Source: an uncultured Victivallales bacterium (GTDB lineage: Bacteria > Verrucomicrobiota > Lentisphaeria > Oligosphaerales > JAFGRS01). From it: DNA of 11,251 nt. Of this stretch, positions 1 to 6,188 are shown piece by piece; positions within the stretch are counted from its first letter, which is position 1; every line of letters starts with the position of its first letter. Location of the stretch: positions 1-11,251 of the forward strand of contig CAILKC010000328.1 of the NCBI GenBank assembly GCA_903834675.1, given 5' to 3'. Position numbers and translations under genes: made by a program. Below the pieces are notes generated by a model. That model was not told the DNA's origin, made no database searches, and saw nothing but the letters and a program-made list of their open reading frames with translations.

Positions 1-26
1 CTACCTTCGCACCGAGGTCGCATGGT

Positions 27-110
27 CCGCCCCTTCAGGGCTCAATCTTCGCTGTGGACGGGTACCCAGGGCGTTGCCCTGGGCGCCCGAAACGCCCCCT
101 TGGGGCTGAA
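27..110 (-). repeat. Left cluster of REP-like GC hairpins
   Basis: Three hairpin-like units lie here before the first gene. At 27-42 the minus strand reads AGCCCTGAAGGGGCGG, and at 93-110 it reads TTCAGCCCCAAGGGGGCG. Both are degenerate copies of the core AGCCCCGAAGGGGCG of the tandem repeat at 11119-11220. Between them, 61-84 holds a perfect 8-bp hairpin, CCCAGGGC (65-72), loop GTT, GCCCTGGG (76-83). This unit recurs inverted at 11224-11247 with one mismatch. No coding signal is seen in 1-150. Such short palindromic units usually behave like bacterial REP elements; no transposase that would mobilise them is present. Confidence 0.75.
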
Positions 111-145
111 TACCACGGCCCATCCTTATTGCACAGGTCGACAAA

Positions 146-171
146 AACCCCTACGGAACTGACCTGCGCCC
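146..171 (+). repeat. 26-nt element, left copy (inverted partner at 10927-10952)
   Basis: This 26-nt stretch begins AACCCCTACGGAAC and ends CTGACCTGCGCCC. Its exact reverse complement lies at 10927-10952. Beyond the 26 nt, both copies continue with a similar GACAA-containing sequence, with a small indel. It is not a hairpin in itself. It overlaps the 3' end of the LarA-like gene, encoding the terminal residues GRRSVP and the TAG stop. It could be one end of a small mobile repeat or a dispersed gene-end repeat; its nature is unknown. Confidence 0.8.
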
Positions 172-1494
172 GAGCTGACGCTCGATCAGGGTGTAGGGCC
201 CTTCGGGCACCACGGCGATTCGAGCGCCGGGGCGGGCGGCCACGAACTCGTCGACGAAGCGCTGCGCCCGGGCGCTGGCGTCGCCGCTTCCCGGCACCGG
301 CGTCAGCGCGAGGTGGGCGAGGTCAGCGGCCGCGACGCCGTCAGTGGCCAGCAGGAGCCGTTCCGGTCCGATGCGGTCCAGCACGCGGCACTGCATCTGC
401 AATTGCCACTGGTCCAGGCGGGTGTCGTTGGGCCGCGCCGCTGCGTCGCGCAGGAACCGTTGCCAGTCCCGGCCGTACTCGGAGAGCAGTTCAGCATAGG
501 CGCGCGAACCCAGGCCTTCGGTGCAGGCGCTGAGCAGCAGCAGCGTGCTGGCAGGCCCGAGGGCCGGCAGGGCGCCGCACATGCCCTTGACGGTCTGGTA
601 GTAGGTCTGGTCAAGCGGGTAGCCGCCGCCGTTGCTGATCACCAGGTCGTAGGGGCTGGCGACGCGGGAGCGGGTCCACTCGGCGACCTGTCGGCAGCCG
701 GTTTCGTGGGCCTGGACGAGATCGCCGCAGAAGATGCCGGCGAGGCGCCGGTCGCGGGTGACCGCGACGTTGAAGAGGAAGTCGACGCCGACCAGGCGGG
801 CGACCTCCAGGGCGATGCGGTGGCAGGGATTGCCCTCAAGGCGGCCATTGTCGGCACGCGGGTCATGCAGGGTCTCAAAGCCGTGGAAACGTTGCACCGT
901 CGCCAAGTCGACCAGCGCCGGGCAGACGCCTTTGCGGCCGCCGGAGAAGCCGGCCATGAAATGCGGCTCGATGTAGCCGGTGACGATACGGAAATCGGCT
1001 TCGGCGAAACGACGGCAGAGGCGCACCAGCGGGGTTGTGCTGAGGGTCGTGAGGGTCTCGGCGGCGTCGGCGCGATGGTCCAGCACTTCGCAGCGCTCGA
1101 GGACGTCGGGGCCGACGATGCGCTCGCGCTCCTCCGCCGTGCTCGGACGATGCATTCCGGTACCGATGACCACGACTACGGCCGACAAAGGAATGCCGGC
1201 TGCCTGAACGGTATCCAGCAGCACCGGCAGAAACTCGCGGTTGGGTACGGGCCGCGTGATGTCAGATACCGTGATGGCCAGCGAGCGCGGCGCGCGGTGG
1301 CGCAGCAGTTCGGCCAGGGATGGCGTGCCGATGGGCGCCTGCAGGGCGCGCCGGACCGCCTCCTGCGGCTCCGGCAGTGGCGGCACGTGCTGCCCCTGCA
1401 AGACGGTTGCGGCCGCCGGCAGCCGGAGGACCGCGCCGCTGCGGCCATAGAGCAGAGAAACAGTCTGGCAAGCGGGGCTGATCTCAGATGTCAT
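151..1494 (-). CDS. larA: LarA-family nickel-pincer racemase/epimerase (DUF2088)
   Basis: A 447-residue homologue of LarA, the lactate racemase that uses a nickel-pincer nucleotide (NPN) cofactor. Substrates in this superfamily are alpha-hydroxy acids (lactate, malate, aryl-lactates, sugar acids), so the exact substrate cannot be told. Visible motifs are SDITRP (77-82), GTGMH with His115, EPHFMAGFSGGRKG with His178 and Lys188, FH with His204, and QTVK (Gln300, Lys303). The His178-Lys188-His204 spacing of 10 and 16 matches His174, Lys184 (cofactor attachment) and His200 (Ni ligand) of Lactobacillus plantarum LarA, so the protein looks catalytically competent. The ATG at 1494 was chosen because homology starts there. 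It lies inside the end of the DUF1015 gene (11-nt overlap) and has no clear Shine-Dalgarno sequence, which suggests translational coupling. The cofactor genes larB, larC and larE are not in the window. The last six codons and stop lie inside a dispersed repeat. Confidence 0.93.
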   Translation of the reverse strand: MTSEISPACQTVSLLYGRSGAVLRLPAAATVLQGQHVPPLPEPQEAVRRALQAPIGTPSLAELLRHRAPRSLAITVSDITRPVPNREFLPVLLDTVQAAGIPLSAVVVVIGTGMHRPSTAEERERIVGPDVLERCEVLDHRADAAETLTTLSTTPLVRLCRRFAEADFRIVTGYIEPHFMAGFSGGRKGVCPALVDLATVQRFHGFETLHDPRADNGRLEGNPCHRIALEVARLVGVDFLFNVAVTRDRRLAGIFCGDLVQAHETGCRQVAEWTRSRVASPYDLVISNGGGYPLDQTYYQTVKGMCGALPALGPASTLLLLSACTEGLGSRAYAELLSEYGRDWQRFLRDAAARPNDTRLDQWQLQMQCRVLDRIGPERLLLATDGVAAADLAHLALTPVPGSGDASARAQRFVDEFVAARPGARIAVVPEGPYTLIERQLGRRSVP

Positions 1495-2716
1495 GGATGA
1501 AGAGTCCGTCGCGAAGTTTGGGTTCGAACCAGGTCGACTTAGGTGGCATAATCTGGTCCGCGTCGCTGATGGCCATGAGCTGGTCCAGCGAGGTCGGGAA
1601 CAGGCTGAAGGCAAGCGCGGCCGTACCGGCGTTGACGCGTTTCTCCAGTTCGCCGGTGCCGCGGATTCCACCGACGAAGTCGAGGCGCTTGCTGGTGCGT
1701 GGATCCTCGATTCCGAGGAGAGGTCCGAGGACGTAGTTCTGCAACAGGCTGACGTCGAGCTGGTCCACCGGCGACAGGGCGCGGCGCTCGCCGCTGAAGC
1801 TCAGGCTCCACCAGCGGCCCTCGATGTAGAGGTGAATGGTGCCGCCTTGGGTCGGCACGGGACTCGGCGCCGGCTCCAGGCGGAAAGGCGTCGGGGCCAG
1901 GGCCTCGAGAAAGGAGGCCGGAGAGCGCCCCTGAAGGTCGAGCACCAGGCGGTTGTACGGCAGGATGCGCAACTGACTGGCCGGAAAGATGACGCCGAGG
2001 AAGGCGTTGTACTCCTCCCGTCCGGAATGGGCCGCATTGCGCTTGCACAAGGCGGTCCGCGTGCGACTGGCGCTGGCAGCGCGGTGGTGCCCATCGGCGA
2101 TGTACAGGCGCGGCACCTCGGCAAAAGCGCGCCGCAGCAGATCGGTGTCCCGGTCAGCCACGCGCCAGCCGGTATGCTGGATGCCATCCAGCGCCACAAA
2201 ATCAAAAGCGGGTTCGTCGCCCATGGTGCGGGCCACGATGACATCCACCGCGGCCGAATCACGATAGGTCAGGAATACAGGTCCGGTCTGGGAACGCAAG
2301 GTCATGAGGTGACGAGTACGATCATCTTCTTTGTCCTTCCGGGTCTTCTCATGCTTGCGGATGACGCCGGCATCGTAATCATCGACGGCAGCCGCCGCGA
2401 CCACGCCCGTCTGTCGGCGGGTGTTCATGAGCAACGAGTAGACATAGTAGCGGGGACGCGGCTCGGAGAGCAGAGGAACCTCGCGGCAGAGGCGGCGGTA
2501 GTTGGACAAAGCGCGCTCGTAGACCTCCTCGGAGTAGGGGTCCGTGCCCACGGCGAGGTCGATCTCGGCCCGGGCCACGCGCAGGAAACTGAGCGGATTG
2601 CCCTCGGCCAGGCGGCGGGCTTCCTCCGTGCTCAGGACATCGTAAGGCGGCTCGGCCACCTTCTGGGCTCGGTCGCGGGGCGGCATGACAGCGGCAAAGG
2701 GACGGATGTCAGCCAT
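1484..2716 (-). CDS. DUF1015 family protein
   Basis: A 410-residue, full-length member of the DUF1015 family. It begins MADIRPFAAVMPP, then EPPYDVLSTEEA (22-33) and NPLSFLRV (40-47). The central motifs KHEKT (121-125) and LYIADGHHRAASA with DGHHR (208-212) follow, and the conserved tail MPPKSTWFEPKLRDGLFIH is at 390-409. Function is not established. From general knowledge, DUF1015 genes often sit near serine-biosynthesis genes, and the DGHHR signature resembles the ParB/SerK-type phosphotransfer fold; a kinase-like role is only inference. The protein is cytosolic, with no signal or membrane segment. The ATG at 2716 is preceded by AAGGAG and a 6-nt spacer, which excludes the longer in-frame extension to 2860. 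It is the first gene of a two-gene unit with the LarA homologue. Confidence 0.93.
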   Translation of the reverse strand: MADIRPFAAVMPPRDRAQKVAEPPYDVLSTEEARRLAEGNPLSFLRVARAEIDLAVGTDPYSEEVYERALSNYRRLCREVPLLSEPRPRYYVYSLLMNTRRQTGVVAAAAVDDYDAGVIRKHEKTRKDKEDDRTRHLMTLRSQTGPVFLTYRDSAAVDVIVARTMGDEPAFDFVALDGIQHTGWRVADRDTDLLRRAFAEVPRLYIADGHHRAASASRTRTALCKRNAAHSGREEYNAFLGVIFPASQLRILPYNRLVLDLQGRSPASFLEALAPTPFRLEPAPSPVPTQGGTIHLYIEGRWWSLSFSGERRALSPVDQLDVSLLQNYVLGPLLGIEDPRTSKRLDFVGGIRGTGELEKRVNAGTAALAFSLFPTSLDQLMAISDADQIMPPKSTWFEPKLRDGLFIHDI

Positions 2717-2722
2717 CAGTTT

Positions 2723-2728
2723 CTCCTT
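2723..2728 (-). promoter_or_regulatory. Shine-Dalgarno AAGGAG of the DUF1015 gene
   Basis: On the minus strand AAGGAG is followed by AAACTG and then the ATG at 2716. This near-consensus site with 6-nt spacing fixes the start 48 codons inside the maximal open frame. Confidence 0.85.
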
Positions 2729-2744
2729 GACGGCCAGATCCAAG

Positions 2745-2760
2745 CCCCGCTCGGGCGGGG
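2745..2760 (-). other. GC hairpin in DUF1015 leader
   Basis: CCCCGC (2745-2750), a 4-nt loop TCGG, then GCGGGG (2755-2760) form a perfect 6-bp stem. It ends about 28 nt upstream of the DUF1015 start and would lie in its mRNA leader. There is no T-run after it on either strand, so it is not a typical intrinsic terminator. It could be a leader structure or a short REP-like unit. Confidence 0.4.
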
Positions 2761-2881
2761 TGGCGGATCGCGGCGCGCAGTACGAGACGGGTGCGAAAAC
2801 AGGGTAACCTAAACGCAGGCATGGCCGAAAGCCATCCCGCTCGATCATCACGAGGATCAACTCCGCTCAGAAAATCACGGG

Positions 2882-2909
2882 TTGAACGATCATAAGAAAC
2901 ATCTATCTT
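2882..2909 (+). promoter_or_regulatory. Candidate promoter of the 85-aa gene
   Basis: TTGAAC (2882-2887) and TATCTT (2904-2909) are 16 nt apart, each matching the sigma-70 consensus at four of six positions, in an AT-rich island within GC-rich DNA. On the opposite strand TATGAT (2889-2894) is a candidate -10 for the DUF1015-larA unit, without a convincing -35. A 7-bp inverted repeat, ACCCAAA (2910-2916) and TTTGGGT (2934-2940), follows in the presumed leader. Assignment is by eye only. Confidence 0.35.
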
Positions 2910-2992
2910 ACCCAAAGAGCGTTACGGATCATTTTTGGGTCCATTACGAGGCGTACTTCAACCGCAACTTCGAAAGGTAAAGGGGAAAGACT

Positions 2993-3250
2993 ATGCCGCG
3001 CCGGCCTCTGTCAGATGAGCAGAAAGAAAAGATGCAGGAAGCCCGCAAGAGCACCAGTCAGGAACGCGAGGCCGCGTTTGCGATCCTCGAGTCCAACAGT
3101 CAGTTCACGAATCCCAAGTTCTGGGAGAGAGTCTCGACCGAGTTTCAGGACGAGGTATTGGCGGCGCTTCGCAAGGCGCAGCGGGCCCTGCGGAAGGACG
3201 AGATTGCGCGTTTGAAGGCAAAGATCGAGGAGCTTGAATTGGAGGCCTGA
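2993..3250 (+). CDS. Small charged hypothetical protein, coiled-coil tail
   Basis: An 85-residue protein that I do not recognise. The N-terminus is basic (MPRRPLSDEQKEKMQEARKS). A short motif, NSQFTNPKFWERV, occupies about 35-47. The C-terminal part from about 50 to 85 is a charged, Leu/Ala-rich helix (ALRKAQRALRKDEIARLKAKIEEL is within it) likely to form a coiled coil. There are no Cys residues, membrane segments or signal peptide. A good ribosome site, AGGGG (2981-2985), lies 7 nt before the ATG. Base composition is less GC-rich than in neighbouring genes. It ends 5 nt before the stop of the convergent sensor gene. The shape suggests a small protein- or nucleic-acid-binding factor, but no function can be assigned. 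Confidence 0.75.
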   Translation: MPRRPLSDEQKEKMQEARKSTSQEREAAFAILESNSQFTNPKFWERVSTEFQDEVLAALRKAQRALRKDEIARLKAKIEELELEA

Positions 3251-3255
3251 TTCGT

Positions 3256-4830
3256 TCAGTGCCGGACGGCGCTCTCAGGCTGGGTCGGCGGTTCCGCCGC
3301 GGTCTGGATCCCCATGAGTCGGCGGGGACTGCCGTCCGGCAGGCGTTCGGCGACTTCGCCTTGCTCCTGAATCCACCGGTAGGTCCCGGCGCGGGTTAGC
3401 AGGCGATAGCGGACCCGGTACGAGGTACGCTGATCGTCCAGGCATTCCTGTTGGGCCGCCAGTACCCTCGGCAGGTCATCGGGATGTACCATGGACTGCC
3501 ACCGTTGGCGCGTCGGCTCGATATCTTCGGGCAGGTAGTCCAGCCCCTCGGCATAGCGGGCGTTGAAGGCCATCGTCCCCGCCGCCAGATCCCACTCCAG
3601 CACGATCAGTTCGGCGTTGTCGATGATCTGGGCCGTGTACTGGCGTGCCGCCTCGAGATCACGCTGAGCCTGCCGGTGGCGGCGCCGGAGCACCACGAGC
3701 AGGCCGATGAGGGCCGCCTGGAGTGCTGCGGCGGCCACGCCGAGAGCGAGGCGGAGGGGTCGCGGTGTCCGGGGCGGGCCGGTGTTTCCGGGGCGGGTTG
3801 CGGCAGGGGTTGCGGTGGAGCGCGGCCCGTCGCCCTCGATGTAAGCCGCCGCCTCGAGGTCCGGGGCCGAGCGCACGATACGGATGGGAATCTCCGAGGG
3901 GGGCACTCCCTGGAGTATTTTCACCGCCACGGTAGCGGCCACCTTGCCTTGCAGATGGGCTTCCTCAAGCCTGGCCTCCGGGGTGTTGAAGCCGCCGCCC
4001 GAACCCGTGATGCCGTAGACCGGCACGGGTGAAACGCGCGCTATCCGCGCTAGCACATCGTCCAATCGTTGGGGGTGGCCATCCCGGTCCTGCGACCAGG
4101 CGGTCAGCAACACCAGGCTGTCCAGGGGCAAGACGCGGATCTGTTCGATGAGTTCGGGGGTGGAGTACTGTGCTGCGCTGAGGAAGGCCACCACCAGCCC
4201 CGGACGGCGCCGCAGGATGTCCTCGGTCCAGGACTGCACCTGTTCACGGTAGGCCAGGCCCGCCGGAGACAGGTCATGCACGACGACCAACGAGCGCGTG
4301 TCCGGATGCCGCTTCAGAGCGGTAGCCATCACCGTGCTGACGTCATGGACGTGCAGGGTTCCGGTGATCGGGCGATGGGTGCCGACGACATCCGGTGGCA
4401 GGTCGCTGACGCCGCAGAACACCAACGGGCTACGCGGGAGGATCTGGCTGAGCCTGGCCAGGGCGAACTCGAAGGCGGCGTCATCGGCCGCGATGGTCAC
4501 GGCGAAACGCTCTCGCGCGTCCTCCTGCGGCAGGCGTTCGGCCAGACGTGCTGCCACGACCTCGGGGGGAAGCTCGGCCTCTGCCAGATATTCCACCGTG
4601 AGCGTCGCGCGGGGGAACTTGGCGGTGATCGTCTCGCGGACGCCGGCGGTCAGTTCAACGCTCCAGCGCGTGTCGGAACTGTAGGAGTTGAGGAGCAGGA
4701 CGCGGGGAGCGAGGGTAGGGGGCGTCTGGGCGTCATGCGCCTTGGCAAGCGCGCCGCTGACGGCCAGGGCAGCGGCCATGAACAGGCGGCGCAGTGAGAC
4801 GCCGACCTGGTGTCGGACTGTGGCTGACAC
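3256..4830 (-). CDS. Periplasmic ABC-substrate-binding-like sensor with one PAS domain, no output domain
   Basis: A 524-residue membrane sensor. A signal peptide (about 1-31, with RR then FMAAALAVSGALA) precedes a periplasmic domain at about 42-330 resembling the ABC_sub_bind family (VLLLNSYSSDTRWS at the start, VYGITGSGGGFN at 271-282). A Pro/Thr-rich linker leads to one transmembrane helix (about 359-381) with a basic cytoplasmic anchor, LRRRHRQ. A PAS fold of the PAS_3 type follows at about 395-513 (SMVHPDDLPRV; YRVRYRLLTRAGTYRWIQE). The protein then stops. Relatives normally continue into a histidine kinase, GGDEF or other output domain, and none is encoded downstream on this strand. The start is GTG at 4828-4830, preceded by a purine-rich GAGGGGGG about 7 nt upstream, and is supported by the signal peptide. 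The ligand is unknown. Confidence 0.8.
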   Translation of the reverse strand: MSATVRHQVGVSLRRLFMAAALAVSGALAKAHDAQTPPTLAPRVLLLNSYSSDTRWSVELTAGVRETITAKFPRATLTVEYLAEAELPPEVVAARLAERLPQEDARERFAVTIAADDAAFEFALARLSQILPRSPLVFCGVSDLPPDVVGTHRPITGTLHVHDVSTVMATALKRHPDTRSLVVVHDLSPAGLAYREQVQSWTEDILRRRPGLVVAFLSAAQYSTPELIEQIRVLPLDSLVLLTAWSQDRDGHPQRLDDVLARIARVSPVPVYGITGSGGGFNTPEARLEEAHLQGKVAATVAVKILQGVPPSEIPIRIVRSAPDLEAAAYIEGDGPRSTATPAATRPGNTGPPRTPRPLRLALGVAAAALQAALIGLLVVLRRRHRQAQRDLEAARQYTAQIIDNAELIVLEWDLAAGTMAFNARYAEGLDYLPEDIEPTRQRWQSMVHPDDLPRVLAAQQECLDDQRTSYRVRYRLLTRAGTYRWIQEQGEVAERLPDGSPRRLMGIQTAAEPPTQPESAVRH

Positions 4831-4904
4831 TCGGTTGCCCCCCTCGTTTTCGGCGCGCGCTACCGTGCTCTCCGGCCGGCACCGCGCGGGTGTTCGGCTG
4901 GGCC

Positions 4905-4933
4905 CGACACCGGCGTCGCGTCGGCGAGCCGAC
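4905..4933. promoter_or_regulatory. Two adjacent palindromes in divergent spacer (possible operators)
   Basis: The 161-nt spacer between the divergent sensor and glycosyltransferase genes holds CGACACCGGCGTCG (4905-4918, one mismatched pair) and GTCGGCGAGCCGAC (4920-4933, perfect 6-bp arms around GA). Their 14-bp lengths fit dimeric regulator sites better than hairpins. A weak -10 candidate for the glycosyltransferase, TACATT, follows at 4941-4946. Regulator and promoter are unproven. Confidence 0.3.
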
Positions 4934-4991
4934 CAGGGGCTACATTAGCGCGACACTTGGCAGAATGCAGGTTCAATGGCATGCCTCTGAG

Positions 4992-6164
4992 ATGAACATC
5001 CTCTGTCTCTACAGCGACTGGCGATGGACGGGTCCGGCCGAGCCGGTCGTGCAAATGTGCCTGGGCCTGCAGCAGCGCGGCCATACGGTGTTCTTTGCCT
5101 GCCGCAAGACGCCGGCAGCGCTGCGCGAGGTGGAGGAGAACGTTCCCGACAAGGCCAAGGCGGCGGGCTTGCGCGTGACGACCGAATTCGCTCTGGACCG
5201 CTACATGGGGGTCGGGCACACCCTGCACGACCTTGTGGCGCTGCCGCGCTTTCTGCGGCGGCAGCAGATTGACGTCTTGCATTGTCACCTCAGCCACGAT
5301 CAGGCGCTGGGCGCGCTCTGTGGCAGGCTGTGCGGAGCGCGTCGGCCGTTGCTGGTCAAGACCCTGCACCGCCGCAAAGTCCCCGCGGCCACCTGGCTGC
5401 AGCGGGTGGGCTTGACGGGGCTGCTCAGGGCCGATGGCGCGTTTGTTTTCACCCCCGCCTTCCGCCAGCAGTACATCGAACGCTTCGGCCTGGCCCCTGA
5501 CGCTATCGCGCTGCAGCCGCTGACCATTGACGTGGAGCGCTTTCGCCCCGACCGCGCCTGGCGGCCGATGCGGCCGGTGTTTGGCATTCCGCCGGGAGCC
5601 GTGGTCATCGGCATCGTGACCCGCTTCCAGGAGTACCGGCGCATGGACACCTTTGTGGAGGCCGCCGCCCGCGTGGTGGCGCAGCGCCCGCAGGTGCGTT
5701 TTCTGTTGCTGGGCTGGTCCGGACAGATCGAGGAGACGGTGATCAAGCCAGTGCGCCAACACGGAATTGAAGCGCAGGTGATTATCGGCGGGTATCGCAT
5801 CGACGACTATGACGATACGCTGGCGTGCCTGGACATCTTCACCCTGATCATGCCGGGATATGACGGCACCGCGCGGGCGGTTCGTGAAGCCATGGCCATG
5901 GGGAAACCGTGCGTCGTGTCCGACATCGGGATGCTCCCCGAGATCGTGCAGCACAACCGCACGGGTCTGGTCACCGAACTCACGGCCGAGGGTCTGGCGT
6001 CAAGTTGGTTGCGCCTGGTAGATGACGCCGAGACACGCCAGGCACTGGGGCGGGCGGCCTTGGACCACGCCAGGACGAACTTCCGGATCTCGCACATGGC
6101 CGAGGCCGTCGAGCAGACCTACCAGCGCTGGCTAGGCCAACGCCGTGGCGGCGCCGCCGACTGA
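4992..6164 (+). CDS. GT4-family glycosyltransferase
   Basis: A 390-residue GT-B fold glycosyltransferase of family 4. The N-terminal acceptor-side domain starts MNILCLYSDWRWTGPAEPV. The C-terminal nucleotide-sugar domain begins near 194 and contains IGIVTRFQEYRRMDTFVEAA (206-225), RFLLLGWSG (236-244), and GYDGTARAVREAMAMGKP with VVSDIGMLPEIV (289-319). In the usual E-x7-E donor-binding motif the first Glu is Asp291 here (D-x7-E, second residue Glu299). Such enzymes build lipopolysaccharide, capsule or glycolipid sugars; the donor and acceptor cannot be told. It is cytosolic or peripheral to the membrane. Neither ATG 4992 nor the alternative ATG 4965 (13 residues further out per MQVQWHASEM) has a clear Shine-Dalgarno site; 4992 is preferred because the family fold begins there. 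It stands alone, ending 24 nt from the convergent fucosidase. Confidence 0.88.
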   Translation: MNILCLYSDWRWTGPAEPVVQMCLGLQQRGHTVFFACRKTPAALREVEENVPDKAKAAGLRVTTEFALDRYMGVGHTLHDLVALPRFLRRQQIDVLHCHLSHDQALGALCGRLCGARRPLLVKTLHRRKVPAATWLQRVGLTGLLRADGAFVFTPAFRQQYIERFGLAPDAIALQPLTIDVERFRPDRAWRPMRPVFGIPPGAVVIGIVTRFQEYRRMDTFVEAAARVVAQRPQVRFLLLGWSGQIEETVIKPVRQHGIEAQVIIGGYRIDDYDDTLACLDIFTLIMPGYDGTARAVREAMAMGKPCVVSDIGMLPEIVQHNRTGLVTELTAEGLASSWLRLVDDAETRQALGRAALDHARTNFRISHMAEAVEQTYQRWLGQRRGGAAD

Positions 6165-6188
6165 AACGCGGTCTCAGGTCACAGGCGC

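Noticed and set aside
313..1500. Long plus-strand open frame (395 codons) opposite the LarA-like gene
   Set aside because: It is an antisense shadow produced by high GC at third positions. It has no ribosome site or recognisable protein, while the minus strand carries a complete enzyme.
1519..1533. tRNA-like T-arm GGGTTCGAACC
   Set aside because: It lies in the conserved C-terminal coding part of DUF1015 (WFEPK), and no acceptor, D or anticodon arms can be formed around it.
1493..2812. Long plus-strand open frame (439 codons) opposite the DUF1015 gene
   Set aside because: Same reason: it mirrors the real gene, with no family similarity and a low-information composition.
4794..4991. N-terminal extension of the glycosyltransferase from 4794
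   Set aside because: It would overlap the signal-peptide region of the divergent sensor gene, and its Arg-rich sequence is unlike the family N-terminus.
4860..5954. Minus-strand open frame (364 codons) opposite the glycosyltransferase
   Set aside because: No recognisable domain; it exists because of codon bias in the GT4 gene.
6165..6188. Bidirectional terminator between the glycosyltransferase and fucosidase
   Set aside because: The 24-nt gap has no stem followed by a T-run on either strand.
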